Source of the DNA: Gordonia asplenii
Lineage (GTDB): Bacteria; Actinomycetota; Actinomycetes; Mycobacteriales; Mycobacteriaceae
Assembly (NCBI RefSeq): GCF_012933505.1
Contig: NZ_JABBNB010000023.1
Span: 44,378-108,377 of the forward strand
Length of the DNA stretch: 64,000 nt
Direction: 5' to 3'
Each line of letters starts with the position of its first letter. The stretch's first letter is position 1. The notes below the pieces were generated by a model. The model made no database searches. It saw only the letters and a program-made list of their open reading frames with translations, and had not been told where the DNA came from. Made by a program: the position numbers and the translations under genes. Below, piece by piece: positions 44,198 through 53,809 of this stretch.

Positions 44198-44309
44198 CCC
44201 CTCGTCGACGCCGGGCTCTCGCCTGCGCGCTCGACGTTTAGTTTCGTCAAGCGACCGGGACATCAGTACCCTGTTCGTCAGACCGTGCAGCAAAACGAAG
44301 GGCACTTGA

Positions 44310-46547
44310 ATGTCAGCCGGAAATGGTTCGCCCAGCAGGACCGGGCAAGAGCCGACCAAGACTGAGTCGGTGCGGAAGAGGCAGAAGATCATCTCGTGGG
44401 TGGTCGGACTCGTCGGCATCGGCGTTCCCGCCGTCGCGCTGATCGCGATCATCGCGTTCATGGCCGTCTACGTGAGCGCCGATGTGCCCCGCCCCGGCGA
44501 CATCAAGCAGAACCAGGTGGCGCTGATCCTCAACACGAACGGCAAGACCATCGCCAAGGTGGTCCCGCCGGAGGGCAACCGCACCGACGTCAAGATCTCC
44601 GACATCCCCAAGTCGGTGCAGAACGCGGTGATCGCCGCCGAGGATCGCGAGTTCCAGACCAACTCGGGCTTCTCGGTACGCGGACTCTCGCGCGCGGTGC
44701 TCGGCAAGTTCACCGGCCGCGACGACGCGGGCGGCGGCTCGACCATCACCCAGCAGTACGTGAAGAACGCGCTGGTCGGCGACGAGCACTCGTACACCCG
44801 CAAGTTCAAGGAACTCGCGATCGCGACCAAGATGTCGACCAAGTGGTCCAAAGACGACATCATGGCCGCCTATCTCAACACCATCTACTTCGGCCGCGGC
44901 GCCTACGGCGTGTCCGCCGCCGCGCAGGCCTATTTCCGTAAAGACATCAGCAAGGTGACCACCGCCGAGGCCGCGGTGCTCGCGTCGTCGATTCGCTCGC
45001 CGTCGTACTACGACCCGGAGACCAACCCGGAAGCCGCGCTCAACCGCTGGAATTACGTGCTCGACGGCATGGTGTCGATCGGCGCCCTGGACAAGACCGA
45101 ACGCGCGGCGATGAAGTACCCGAAGGTGCCCGCCTATCGGGAGGATTCGACGACGGCCGACCCCGGGCCCAACGGGCTGATCAAGCGGCAGGTGCTCGCC
45201 GAGCTCGAATCGCTCAACATCTCCGAACAGCAGGTACGCACCGAGGGTCTGAAGATCACCACGACCATCGATCCGAAGGTGCAGGCCGCCGTCGTCAGTG
45301 CGGCCAAGAACAAGCTGCAGGGTGAGCAGAAGACCACTCGCACGGCCATCGTGTCCATCGACCCGGCCACCGGCGGCGTGCGCGGCTACTACGGCGGCAG
45401 CGACGGCCTCGGCTGGGATCATGCGCAGGCCGGCCTGCAGACCGGGTCGTCGTTCAAGGTGTTCGCGCTGATCGCCGCCCTCGAGCAGGACATCCCGCTG
45501 TCGAAGACGTACAGTTCGTCGCCCTATCAGGCCACCGGCGGCCTCACCGTCACCAACTCCGACGGTGAGAGCTGCGGCACCTGCAACCTCGCCACCGCGA
45601 TGAAGATGTCGCTCAACACCGTGTACTACCGACTGATGATGGACCTCAACGGTCAGGCGCAGGCTGTCGCCGACGCCGCGCACAAGGCGGGCGTCGCGGA
45701 GACCTTCGGCGATATCCCGCACACCCTGCAGGACAAGAACGGCGGAGTCGAGGGCGGCGTGGTGCTCGGCCAGTACCCGTCGCGGGTGATCGACATGGCT
45801 TCGGCGTACGCGACTCTCGCGGCGTCGGGCATCTACCGTGCCCCGCACTTCGTGCAGAAGGTGGAGACGTCGAAGGGCGAGGTGCTCTTCGACCGGGCCA
45901 AGGATCCGGGCAAGCGGGTGTTCGAGGCGAAGGTCGCCGACAACGTGACCGCGGCACTGGAGCCGATCGCCTCGTACTCCAACGGCAACGGCCTGTCGGA
46001 TGACACCTACGGTTCCCGTCCGTCGGCGTCGAAGACCGGTACCGCGCAGCTCGGCGACACCGGCCAGAACAAGGACGCGTGGATGGTCGGCTACACGCCG
46101 CAGCTGTCGACGGCCGTGTGGGTCGGCACGGATCAGGGCATCGCGCTGAAGAATGCCTGGGGCGGCCCGATGTACGGCAGCGGGCTGTCGGCGCAGATCT
46201 GGAAGGCGTCGATGGACGGCGCCCTGCAGGGCCAGCCGATCAAGCAGTTCCCCGAGCCGGCCGCGGTCGGCGGTCAGGCGGGCGTGCCCTACGAGCCGCC
46301 GCCGGTGACCTACACCCCGCCGCGGACCAGGAGCAACAACAGCGGTCGCAACAACGGCGGCGGTGACGGCAACCTCACCCTGGCACCCGGCGTGACCATT
46401 CCGCTGCCGGGCGGCAGTCCGCGCCACGGCAGAGGCAATTCCGGTAACTACGGCGGCGACAACTCCGGCGGAGGCGACACCACCGGTGGCGACACGACCG
46501 GCGGAGGCGACGGCACCGGTGGCGATACCACCGGGAACGGCGGGTAA
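44310..46547 (+). CDS. class A penicillin-binding protein (PBP1, PonA1-like)
   Basis: 745 residues. Cytosolic tail of about 28 residues, one membrane helix (29-53), a GT51 glycosyltransferase domain with catalytic Glu111 in AAEDREF, and a transpeptidase domain with Ser380 in the SSFK motif (380-383), SLN at 434-436 and KTG at 575-577. The C-terminus is a Gly/Asn/Thr-rich low-complexity tail of about 100 residues instead of a PASTA domain. It polymerises and crosslinks peptidoglycan at the membrane. Same location as ponA1 (Rv0050). Confidence 0.95.
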   Translation: MSAGNGSPSRTGQEPTKTESVRKRQKIISWVVGLVGIGVPAVALIAIIAFMAVYVSADVPRPGDIKQNQVALILNTNGKTIAKVVPPEGNRTDVKISDIPKSVQNAVIAAEDREFQTNSGFSVRGLSRAVLGKFTGRDDAGGGSTITQQYVKNALVGDEHSYTRKFKELAIATKMSTKWSKDDIMAAYLNTIYFGRGAYGVSAAAQAYFRKDISKVTTAEAAVLASSIRSPSYYDPETNPEAALNRWNYVLDGMVSIGALDKTERAAMKYPKVPAYREDSTTADPGPNGLIKRQVLAELESLNISEQQVRTEGLKITTTIDPKVQAAVVSAAKNKLQGEQKTTRTAIVSIDPATGGVRGYYGGSDGLGWDHAQAGLQTGSSFKVFALIAALEQDIPLSKTYSSSPYQATGGLTVTNSDGESCGTCNLATAMKMSLNTVYYRLMMDLNGQAQAVADAAHKAGVAETFGDIPHTLQDKNGGVEGGVVLGQYPSRVIDMASAYATLAASGIYRAPHFVQKVETSKGEVLFDRAKDPGKRVFEAKVADNVTAALEPIASYSNGNGLSDDTYGSRPSASKTGTAQLGDTGQNKDAWMVGYTPQLSTAVWVGTDQGIALKNAWGGPMYGSGLSAQIWKASMDGALQGQPIKQFPEPAAVGGQAGVPYEPPPVTYTPPRTRSNNSGRNNGGGDGNLTLAPGVTIPLPGGSPRHGRGNSGNYGGDNSGGGDTTGGDTTGGGDGTGGDTTGNGG

Positions 46548-46553
46548 CGGTCG

Positions 46554-48101
46554 GTGACCGTCACCGACTCGCAGCGCCCATCCGACGACGTCGAGTCGCC
46601 GGAACCGCTGGCAGGCGACTCTCGCGTCGACGCGCAGCGGGAGTCGCCGTCGCTGTCGGACCCGGTCGTGGCACCGGCGAGTTCGGTGATCGGCGGGCCG
46701 GTGGGGCGCCACGCCGTCGTCGGGCGGCAGAAGTATCTGACGCCGATCCGGGTTCTGTTCGGACTCGCACTCATCGGCCTGGCGCTCGGCTGGTTCGGCA
46801 AGGCGGGGTGCCTGCAACAGCGGCCCGTCGACCCGGCGTCGTCGAGCGCGTCGCGGACCGCACAGGGCGGACTGGACCTCGACTGGCGCAACCAGCGGCA
46901 GTTCTTCGCGCTGTGCTATTCCGACGTCATCGCTCTCTACGGCAACGAGCATCTGGATACCGCGTCGTTTCCGTATCGCACCTACTGGTTCGAGAAGGAT
47001 TCCAGCGGGGTGCAAGTGAAGCGCTACATGGAGTATCCGGTGCTCACCGGCATGTTCATGTACGGCGCCGCGAAGGTCACCGACTGGTGGCAGACCGGGC
47101 ACGAGAAGTGGGGGCTGCCCTCGGCGCTGTCGGCGGTGATGTTCTTCAACTTCGTCGCCCTGGGATTGGCGCTGTTCTGGCTGGTCACCATCTGGGCGAC
47201 CGGGCGCACCGCGCGAACCCGGGTCTGGGCACCGTGGCTGGCGGCGTTGTCGCCGCTGGTGATCGTGCACGTGTTCACCAACTTCGACGCCATTCCCATC
47301 GCGATGGTCGCGCTCGCGATGCTGGCGTGGACGCGTTTCGAGGACTCCGACGACGCGCGGCCCGGCTGGACGCCGGTACTCGCCGGTGTCGCGATCGGAC
47401 TCGGGGCGTCGTCGAGCTGGTATCCGCTGCTGTTCTTCGTGGCGATCGGCGTGCTGTGTGCGCGCAACGGTCGGATCGCCGGATTCGTCGCGGCGGCGGT
47501 CGGGGCGGTGCTGGCCTGGGCGGCGGTCAATGTGGCGGTGCTCCTCGCCTATCCGACGGGATGGTCGGAGTTCATCCGGTACGGGCTGGCCCGATCCGCC
47601 GAGTCGGATTCGTTGTTCGGCGTGGTGCGCGACCTCGGTGGTTTCACGTGGAACACTGCGGTTTTGAACGGTCTCTCGCTATTTCTGCTGGTCCTCGCGG
47701 TCGTTGGGGTGGTGGCTGTCGCGATCCTCGCGCCGAAGCCGCCGTCGCTGGCCCAGCTGATGTTCCTGCTGGTCGCCGCGTATCTGCTCACCAACAAGGT
47801 GTGGAGCCCGCAGTATTCGCTGTGGCTGGTGCCGCTGGCGGTCCTCGCGATTCCCCGGACCAGGCTGCTGATCAGCTGGATGGTCATCGATGCGCTCATC
47901 TGGATTCCGCGGATGTCGCAGTACCTCGACACCGACCGCATGTGGCTGACGCCGCAGTGGTTCACCCTCGCGGTCTTGATCCGTACCGGCATGGTGATCG
48001 CGCTGTGCGTCGTGGTCGTCTGGGATGTTCTCGGGCTCGACGCCCGGCGCCTGAGACAGTGGGTGCCCGACGGCGGGCAGTTGAGCTTACGGCGAGGGTG
48101 A
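46554..48101 (+). CDS. GT87-family mannosyltransferase (Rv0051-like)
   Basis: 515 residues, about 11 membrane helices. CYSDVIALYGNEHL with MEYPVLTGMFMYG is the extracellular catalytic face of polyprenyl-phosphomannose-dependent enzymes; NKVWSPQYSLWLVPLAVL lies in the last third. GTG start 6 bases after ponA, so cotranscribed. Probably adds alpha-mannose to a glycolipid or polymer; target not known. Confidence 0.88.
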   Translation: MTVTDSQRPSDDVESPEPLAGDSRVDAQRESPSLSDPVVAPASSVIGGPVGRHAVVGRQKYLTPIRVLFGLALIGLALGWFGKAGCLQQRPVDPASSSASRTAQGGLDLDWRNQRQFFALCYSDVIALYGNEHLDTASFPYRTYWFEKDSSGVQVKRYMEYPVLTGMFMYGAAKVTDWWQTGHEKWGLPSALSAVMFFNFVALGLALFWLVTIWATGRTARTRVWAPWLAALSPLVIVHVFTNFDAIPIAMVALAMLAWTRFEDSDDARPGWTPVLAGVAIGLGASSSWYPLLFFVAIGVLCARNGRIAGFVAAAVGAVLAWAAVNVAVLLAYPTGWSEFIRYGLARSAESDSLFGVVRDLGGFTWNTAVLNGLSLFLLVLAVVGVVAVAILAPKPPSLAQLMFLLVAAYLLTNKVWSPQYSLWLVPLAVLAIPRTRLLISWMVIDALIWIPRMSQYLDTDRMWLTPQWFTLAVLIRTGMVIALCVVVVWDVLGLDARRLRQWVPDGGQLSLRRG

Positions 48102-48184
48102 GGCGATGGTTCGGCTGTCGTCTGATCAGGGGAATGGCGCCCGTCGATGCCGGGAATGCGCGGTTCGGCGGCTAGCGTGGTTCC

Positions 48185-48673
48185 GTGGCGAGTGGAAACG
48201 GCGTTTCAGGCAATCGGGTCAACAAGAAGGTGCTGGCGATCATCGGCGGGGTCGCCGTCTTGATTCTTGTCATGTGCGGTTCGTGCGTCGCCATCTCAGG
48301 TGGCTCCGACGATGCGAAGAAGGCGACGCCCAGCACGGTGACGATGACCACGACGGTCACCTCGACGGAGGTAAGTACGGAGGTAAGTACAGTGACCGCC
48401 ACGCCCTCGGCGACACGGGGTGCGCGAACGTCATCAGCCCCAGACGGGGACGACGACCCCACGACGACGCCGCGGGGGACGACGACACCGCGCGGGCTGG
48501 TTCCGACTCGGACGACTACCGCCGAGAACCCGACGACGACCGACAGCGGGTCCGTCTACTACTCGAGCTGTGCTCAGGCGCGTGCCGCGGGAGCTGCACC
48601 ACTACGCCGGGGCGAGCCAGGCTACCGGTCCGGACTCGATCGCGATGGCGACGGCGTCGCCTGCGACAGCTGA
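48185..48673 (+). CDS. secreted excalibur-domain protein
   Basis: 162 residues. One N-terminal helix (about 17-39), a Thr-rich linker of about 70 residues with TTTRGTTTPRG runs, and a C-terminal excalibur calcium-binding domain YYSSCAQARAAGAAPL...DRDGDGVACDS. These domains occur on extracellular proteins. Start GTG at 48185. Confidence 0.85.
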   Translation: MASGNGVSGNRVNKKVLAIIGGVAVLILVMCGSCVAISGGSDDAKKATPSTVTMTTTVTSTEVSTEVSTVTATPSATRGARTSSAPDGDDDPTTTPRGTTTPRGLVPTRTTTAENPTTTDSGSVYYSSCAQARAAGAAPLRRGEPGYRSGLDRDGDGVACDS

Positions 48674-48679
48674 CGACGA

Positions 48680-49438
48680 TCATCCCCGACCGTCGTACGG
48701 CATGCCCGACGCGGTGATGGTCAGCGAACCGATCGTCGCGCTCGGTGGCAGCAGTGCCATCGTCAAGACCGCACGCGCGGCCTCTTCGACGGGGAAGGTC
48801 GGCTCGACGATGCGCCGACCGTCCGGCTGTTCGGCGCCTTCGCCGACGCCGATGTGGTCGGTGATGTCGGTGTGGGTGTTGCCGATGTCGATCTGGCCGC
48901 AGGTGATTCCGTAGCGTCGCCCGTCCAGGGCGGTCGCCCGGGTGAGCCCGGTCAGCGCGTGCTTGCTCACCGCGTAGGCGACCGAGCGCGGCCGTGGTCG
49001 GTGAGCCGAGATCGATCCGTTGTTGATGATCCGACCACCTTGTGGCACTTGGCTTTTCATAACGCGGACCGCGGCCGCGGTGCACAGCATCGCGCCGGTG
49101 ACGTTGATGTCGAGCGTCCGCGTCCAATCGTCGAGCGAGATCTCGTCGACCGCGCCGGCCGGTCCGAAGATGCCCGCGTTGTTGAACAGCAGGTCGACGC
49201 GCCCCCAGCGGTCGACGGTCCGCTCGAACAGTGCGTCCACGTCGGCGGCGCGGCTGACATCGGCGACCACCGTCATGGCCTGCCGATGATCGCCGGCGGT
49301 CTGCACCAGCGGCTCGGGCCGGCGTCCGGCCAGCGCGACGCGGAACCCGGCGTCGAGCAAGGCGTGAGCCACCGCCCGACCGATACCCGATCCGGCGCCG
49401 GTGACGATGGCTACCGGCGCGTTTGTGACGGCGTTCAT
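48680..49438 (-). CDS. short-chain dehydrogenase/reductase
   Basis: 252 residues. TGAGSGIG at 13-20, FNNAGIFGP at 85-93, Ser142, Tyr155 and Lys159 form the classical SDR site. ATG at 49438 overlaps the GNAT stop (TGATG), indicating a three-gene operon GT87-GNAT-SDR. It is convergent with the excalibur gene with only 6 bases between stops. Confidence 0.9.
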   Translation of the reverse strand: MNAVTNAPVAIVTGAGSGIGRAVAHALLDAGFRVALAGRRPEPLVQTAGDHRQAMTVVADVSRAADVDALFERTVDRWGRVDLLFNNAGIFGPAGAVDEISLDDWTRTLDINVTGAMLCTAAAVRVMKSQVPQGGRIINNGSISAHRPRPRSVAYAVSKHALTGLTRATALDGRRYGITCGQIDIGNTHTDITDHIGVGEGAEQPDGRRIVEPTFPVEEAARAVLTMALLPPSATIGSLTITASGMPYDGRG

Positions 49439-50016
49439 CACCGGCCTGCCATCCGCGCCAGCAATCTCGCCTTCGCCGCCGGCCAATCGTCGTCGATCAT
49501 CGCGAACTGCGCCGTGGTGCGCCAGCCGTCGCCGAAGCGCAGTTGCTTGCGCAGCAGGCCCTCGAACGTCGCGCCGAGCTTGCTGATCGCGGCGCGTGAG
49601 CGGGCGTTGTTCTCATGCGTGTGCCACACGACGCGCACCGCTGCGCAGGTCTCGAAAGCATGGTGCAGCAGAAGGTATTTCGACGACGGATTCACCACGG
49701 TGCCCTGCGCCGCATCGGTGTAGAAGGTGTATCCGATTGCGGCGCTGAGGTTTACCGGGTCGATGTCGTAGAAGCTCGTCGACCCGACGACGGCGCCGGT
49801 CGCGTCGTCGACCACGGCGAACGCCTCGCGGCGATCAGCTGCCTGGGCGGCCTCGATGTAGGTCAGGGCCGACGCCGTGTCGTGCGGAATGCCGGGCGAC
49901 CACCGGAAGACCTCGGGATCGCCGATCAGCGAGCCGATCGCCTCGGCGTCGTCGATCATCAAGGGCCGCAACGTGACCGCGCCGGTGGACAGCGTCGGCG
50001 CGCCGAGCCAGGTCAT
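49438..50016 (-). CDS. GNAT-family N-acetyltransferase (RimJ/RimL type)
   Basis: 192 residues. TLRPLMIDDAEAIGSL at the start, IGYTFYTDAAQGTVVNPSSKYLLLHHAFE and VVWHTHENNARSRAAISKLGATFEGLLRKQL are the RimJ-like acetyl-CoA and substrate segments; actinobacterial homologues of this type are common. Overlaps GT87 in ATGA and SDR in TGATG. Confidence 0.9.
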   Translation of the reverse strand: MTWLGAPTLSTGAVTLRPLMIDDAEAIGSLIGDPEVFRWSPGIPHDTASALTYIEAAQAADRREAFAVVDDATGAVVGSTSFYDIDPVNLSAAIGYTFYTDAAQGTVVNPSSKYLLLHHAFETCAAVRVVWHTHENNARSRAAISKLGATFEGLLRKQLRFGDGWRTTAQFAMIDDDWPAAKARLLARMAGR

Positions 50017-51500
50017 GCCGGCGCCAGCTCGGCGTCGTCGGACGGATCGGCGTCGACCGGCTCGATTACCTTGCGGCGCAACCCCATCGACGCGAGCGGC
50101 TCGCGCAGGGAAGCGTGGACGAAGGCATAGATCAAGTACACCAACAGGATCGACTGCACCCACACCCCGAAGTTGACTCCACCGATGACCCACCACTTCA
50201 TCGGCGCACCGGAGTTCATGATGCCGAACAGTCGGAAGATGGTCATGTCCAAGACGAGGTTGGCGACGATGTAGACACCGATCACCTGCCATCGGATCTG
50301 CAGCAGCACGAAGAACGGCAGCACCCACAACATGTACTGCGGCGAGTTGACCTTGTGGAACACCATGAATCCGGCCAGCATCGCCGCGGCGACTCCGATC
50401 CACGGGAACGCGCCCCGACGCTGATAGACCTTCCAGCCCAGATACATCGCGACGCACCACGCGCTGAGGATCAGCAGTGGGGACAGGATGCCCACCAGCG
50501 TGTTGTAGGTGTCCATGTGGCTGCGCCCGACGATGAACCGAAAACCCCAGTGCCAGATGGAGTTCGTGTCCACGTCGGCCCGACGCTTGCCCTGGAAGGT
50601 CATCGCGGCCTTCCACCCTTCGAAGCCGCCGATCATGAACGGCAGCTGCACCACGATCACGGTGATCGCCGCGGCCGCGGCCACCCAGATCGCTCCGGCC
50701 CAGTCCAGCGCCCGGCGCGCCGAGGACGCGTCGACTCCCTTCGCGGCGGCGAAGCCGCCGCCGGTCAACACGTAGGCGGCCAGCGGCAGCACGAAGAAGC
50801 CCGGATAGAGCTTGAGGCAGAAACCGATGGCCAGCAGGATCGACGCCAGGATCGCGCTATTGCGCAACGTCATTCGACGTTCGCCGGTGCTCGGCGACGT
50901 CGAGGCGCCCCACGCCATCACGGCCACCGCCGCCACCGAGGTGAACACCACCGGCAGTTCCCAGTTGTGGAATGCGTAGAACACGAGTGGTCCGCTGGCC
51001 GCCCACAGGAGCACCCACCAGCGGGTCAACAAGGCGAGCAGCACGGTGATCGCCAGGGCGAACGGGACGAGCAGCCATACCGTGTGGGTGAAGAAGCCGG
51101 TGTCGGTGTGGGCGCCGATCGCGCCGAGCCACATCATCATGCCGGACAGCACCGGGTACTCGACGGAGCCGCCGAAGAGGTGCCCGCTCGCGTCGATGCC
51201 ACCGTTGATGTAGGGGAAGACGTGGTTGTTGATGTCGCGGCCGACCCACAGGAACATGATGTCGGAGTAGCAGGGGATCGCGGCGTCGGGATTGCCGACC
51301 GGCCACACGTGACTGCGGCCGTCGGGGAAGTACGGCGCCCCGCCGCAGACGGCCTTCGAGTAGTAACTCCAGACCAGCGCGTAGCACGTGATGATCAGCG
51401 AGTTCAGCAGGACGAGCGCCTCGGTTCCGCGGCCGGCGAGGTATCGGCGCCAGCGGTCCGGCGGTCTGGTCGTGGCCGGTTCTGGGCGCAAGTCAGACAT
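50013..51500 (-). CDS. second GT87-family mannosyltransferase
   Basis: 495 residues, about 11 helices. CYSDIMFLWVGRDINNHVFPY and VEYPVLSGMMMWLGA align with the GT87 neighbour at 46554 (CYSD...FPY...EYPVLTGM), so the two are paralogues, and NSPQYMLWVLPFFVLL matches its last third. First gene of a three-gene operon. Probable role in mannosylated envelope components. Confidence 0.88.
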   Translation of the reverse strand: MSDLRPEPATTRPPDRWRRYLAGRGTEALVLLNSLIITCYALVWSYYSKAVCGGAPYFPDGRSHVWPVGNPDAAIPCYSDIMFLWVGRDINNHVFPYINGGIDASGHLFGGSVEYPVLSGMMMWLGAIGAHTDTGFFTHTVWLLVPFALAITVLLALLTRWWVLLWAASGPLVFYAFHNWELPVVFTSVAAVAVMAWGASTSPSTGERRMTLRNSAILASILLAIGFCLKLYPGFFVLPLAAYVLTGGGFAAAKGVDASSARRALDWAGAIWVAAAAAITVIVVQLPFMIGGFEGWKAAMTFQGKRRADVDTNSIWHWGFRFIVGRSHMDTYNTLVGILSPLLILSAWCVAMYLGWKVYQRRGAFPWIGVAAAMLAGFMVFHKVNSPQYMLWVLPFFVLLQIRWQVIGVYIVANLVLDMTIFRLFGIMNSGAPMKWWVIGGVNFGVWVQSILLVYLIYAFVHASLREPLASMGLRRKVIEPVDADPSDDAELAPA

Positions 51501-51562
51501 GAGCTACACGTTAGGTGGTAGCGGGTGCCGGGAGCCAATCGCCGCACTGCGATCCTTGGGGC

Positions 51563-52201
51563 ATGACTTCCGACGAGTCGACGCCGGGCGCGGTCCTCGC
51601 ATTGACGCCGCTGCGGCAGTGCGGCGGGTTCATGATCGGGTCGGCGCTGTTCGCCGTCGGGTCGGCGCCGTACTTCGCGAGCTGGGCCGGCGCCGACGTC
51701 GTGAACATCTGCTACTTCGTCGGCGCGATCTTCTTCACCGCAGCCGGACTGATCCAGCTGCTGGTCAGCGGGCCCGCGACGGTGCCCGCAGCGGGGTCGG
51801 GGGTGATGGTGCGCGCCGACTGGCTCTCGGCGTCGACTCAGTTCGCCGGGACCATACTGTTCAACGCCAGCACGACGGCGGCGTTGATGGCGAGCGGCGT
51901 CGTCGCGCAGCGACAGAATGTGTGGAGCCCCGACGCCGCGGGGTCGGTGGCCTTCCTCGTCAGCGGTGCGCTGGGGCTCTACGCGCTGCGTGCCGGCACG
52001 AGTCCGGCGCCGCGCGACGCGCAGTGGTGGTCGGCGCAGATCAACTTCGTCGGGTGCGTGGCGTTCGGGGTGTCGGCGGTCGGGTCGTTCGTGACGAGAG
52101 CCGGCGGAACGCTCGACGCCTCGGTGGCATCGATCGGCACCTTCATCGGCGCACTGTGCTTCTTCGCCGCGTCCGCGGTCCTGGTGCCCAGCGCGCGTTG
52201 A
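51563..52201 (+). CDS. membrane protein of unknown function
   Basis: 212 residues, about six hydrophobic segments arranged as repeats of GGFMIGSALFAVGSAPYF, YFVGAIFFTAAGLIQLL and STQFAGTILFNASTTAALM. ATG at 51563 precedes the homology-like part after a leader ending CCTTGGGGC. No motif recognised; resembles YrhK-domain-like actinobacterial proteins at the level of helix pattern only. Confidence 0.7.
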   Translation: MTSDESTPGAVLALTPLRQCGGFMIGSALFAVGSAPYFASWAGADVVNICYFVGAIFFTAAGLIQLLVSGPATVPAAGSGVMVRADWLSASTQFAGTILFNASTTAALMASGVVAQRQNVWSPDAAGSVAFLVSGALGLYALRAGTSPAPRDAQWWSAQINFVGCVAFGVSAVGSFVTRAGGTLDASVASIGTFIGALCFFAASAVLVPSAR

Positions 52202-52214
52202 GCTGGACGGTTCC

Positions 52215-52380
52215 GATGGTTTCGACTCGCTCGTCGCTTGCGCTCCTCGCGGCTCAACCGGCGGTGGGGTCGTCGCTTGCGCTCCTCGCGGCTCAGCCGG
52301 CGGTGGGTTCTCAGCCTGCGGCCGTAATGCGAGCGCGCCCCCTTCCGCTGGTTGAGCGAGCGCAGCGAGTCGAAACCTGC
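52215..52380. repeat. REP-like repeat cluster before rpsF
   Basis: Holds GGTTTCGACTCGCTCGTCGC..., two copies of GCTTGCGCTCCTCGCGGCTCA and a final opposite-strand module GCTGGTTGAGCGAGCGCAGC ending GAGTCGAAACC. It separates the DUF-type membrane gene from the ribosomal leader. Confidence 0.75.
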
Positions 52381-52448
52381 CCGACGTCCACGATTTCGCA
52401 GGTCAGCACCGCGTCGTGTATCTTGGAGCGGTTGCCGACGCAGGCGAC

Positions 52449-52492
52449 CCTCCTGCCGTGGACAGTCCACGGCCGACCTAGCCCATAGGAGG
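52449..52492 (+). promoter_or_regulatory. rpsF leader stem able to mask the Shine-Dalgarno
   Basis: CCTCCT (52449-52454) can pair with the rpsF Shine-Dalgarno AGGAGG (52487-52492), and the segment between contains an 8-bp hairpin CCGTGGAC-A-GTCCACGG followed by CCGACC. A conserved CCG in leaders bound by the S6:S18 complex makes this a candidate for ribosomal-protein autoregulation. Confidence 0.55.
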
Positions 52493-52504
52493 TGATGTGG
52501 TCTT

Positions 52505-52786
52505 ATGCGTCACTACGAATTGATGGTCATCCTCGATCCAAGCCTGGACGAACGTACCGTCGCACCCTCTCTCGATACCTTCCTCAATGTTGTTCGCACC
52601 GATGGCGGCAAAATTGAAGGAGTCGACATCTGGGGCAAGCGCCGTCTCGCTTACGAAATTGCCAAGAACAGCGAAGGCATCTACGCGGTCATCGACCTGA
52701 ATGCGGAACCCGCCACGGTCAGCGAGCTCGATCGTCAGTTGAAGCTGAACGAGTCGGTGCTGCGCACCAAGGTCCTGCGTAAGTGA
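52505..52786 (+). CDS. rpsF: 30S ribosomal protein S6
   Basis: 93 residues. MRHYELMVILDPSLDERTV, VDIWGKRRLAYEI and the AEPATVSELDRQLKLNESVLRTKV end are diagnostic. AGGAGGTGAT lies 12 bases before the ATG. First gene of rpsF-ssb-rpsR-rplI. Confidence 0.97.
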   Translation: MRHYELMVILDPSLDERTVAPSLDTFLNVVRTDGGKIEGVDIWGKRRLAYEIAKNSEGIYAVIDLNAEPATVSELDRQLKLNESVLRTKVLRK

Positions 52787-52941
52787 ATCTCACATCCGAT
52801 GGAACCGAACGACGCCCCGCTGCGTCCTAGTTCTGACGGATGTCGGTACCGGTGAATAGGCTGGGGCACGACTCCAACTCAATCCGGTGCAGTCGATTCA
52901 TCGAGTGCCCACTTCACAGCTTCTAGAGCGAGGGGAAACAC

Positions 52942-53487
52942 ATGGCAGGCGAAACAGTCATCACCGTCGTTGGCAACTTGACCGCCGACCCGGAACTGCG
53001 GTTCACACCGTCCGGGGCAGCAGTCGCCAACTTCACGGTTGCATCGACGCCGCGCACCTTCGATCGTCAATCCAACGAATGGAAAGACGGCGAAGCACTG
53101 TTCATGCGTTGCAACATCTGGCGCGACGCCGCGGAGAACGTCACCGAGAGCCTCACCAAGGGTTCGCGTGTGATCGTCACCGGCCGGCTGCGTCAGCGCT
53201 CGTTCGAAACCCGCGAGGGTGAGAAGCGCACGGTCGTGGAACTCGAAGTCGACGAGATCGGTCCCTCGTTGCGCTACGCCACCGCGAAGGTCAATCGGGC
53301 CTCGCGCGGGAACAGCGGCGGCGGCGGATTCGGTGCGTCCAGCGGCGGTGGATACGGCGGCCCTTCGGGCGGCGGTACTAACCGCGGCGGCGGATCGAGC
53401 CAGCCGACGCAAGCCGACGATCCGTGGGGCAGTGCCCCCGCGTCGTCGGGCTCGTTCGGCGGAAACGACGACGAACCACCCTTCTGA
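52942..53487 (+). CDS. ssb: single-stranded DNA-binding protein
   Basis: 181 residues. OB fold (TVVGNLTADPELRFTPSGAAVANFTVA, about 1-110), Gly-rich linker, acidic tip DDEPPF that docks partner proteins. 155 bases after rpsF. Confidence 0.96.
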   Translation: MAGETVITVVGNLTADPELRFTPSGAAVANFTVASTPRTFDRQSNEWKDGEALFMRCNIWRDAAENVTESLTKGSRVIVTGRLRQRSFETREGEKRTVVELEVDEIGPSLRYATAKVNRASRGNSGGGGFGASSGGGYGGPSGGGTNRGGGSSQPTQADDPWGSAPASSGSFGGNDDEPPF

Positions 53488-53537
53488 GAAAGATTTCCGA
53501 CGCCCCTCGTGGCGTCGGGCCCTAACTGGAGCAATAC

Positions 53538-53792
53538 ATGGCAAAGCAAAAAGGACGGAAGGTCCGCGTCGAAAAGGTCACCAAGACCAAGGCGTGCACC
53601 TTCTGCAAGGACAAGAAGACTGTCATCGACTACAAGGACACCGCGCTGCTGCGTCGTTTCCTGTCCGACCGCGGCAAGATCCGCTCGCGTCGCGTGACTG
53701 GTAACTGCGTGCAGCACCAGCGCGACATCGCGGTCGCCGTCAAGAACTCGCGTGAGGTGGCATTGCTGCCCTTCACCTCGACCGGCCGATAA
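53538..53792 (+). CDS. rpsR: 30S ribosomal protein S18, zinc-binding form
   Basis: 84 residues. CTFC at 20-23 with later Cys/His in GNCVQHQ identifies the zinc-binding (C+) form, like the mycobacterial main copy. DYKDTALLRRFLSDRGKI is the S18 core. Confidence 0.96.
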   Translation: MAKQKGRKVRVEKVTKTKACTFCKDKKTVIDYKDTALLRRFLSDRGKIRSRRVTGNCVQHQRDIAVAVKNSREVALLPFTSTGR

Positions 53793-53809
53793 GCGGAAGG
53801 GATAAGAAC

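Noticed and set aside
44313..47270. 985-codon open frame antisense to ponA and GT87
   Set aside because: Both plus-strand genes have full catalytic motifs; the reverse frame is an Arg/His-rich shadow.
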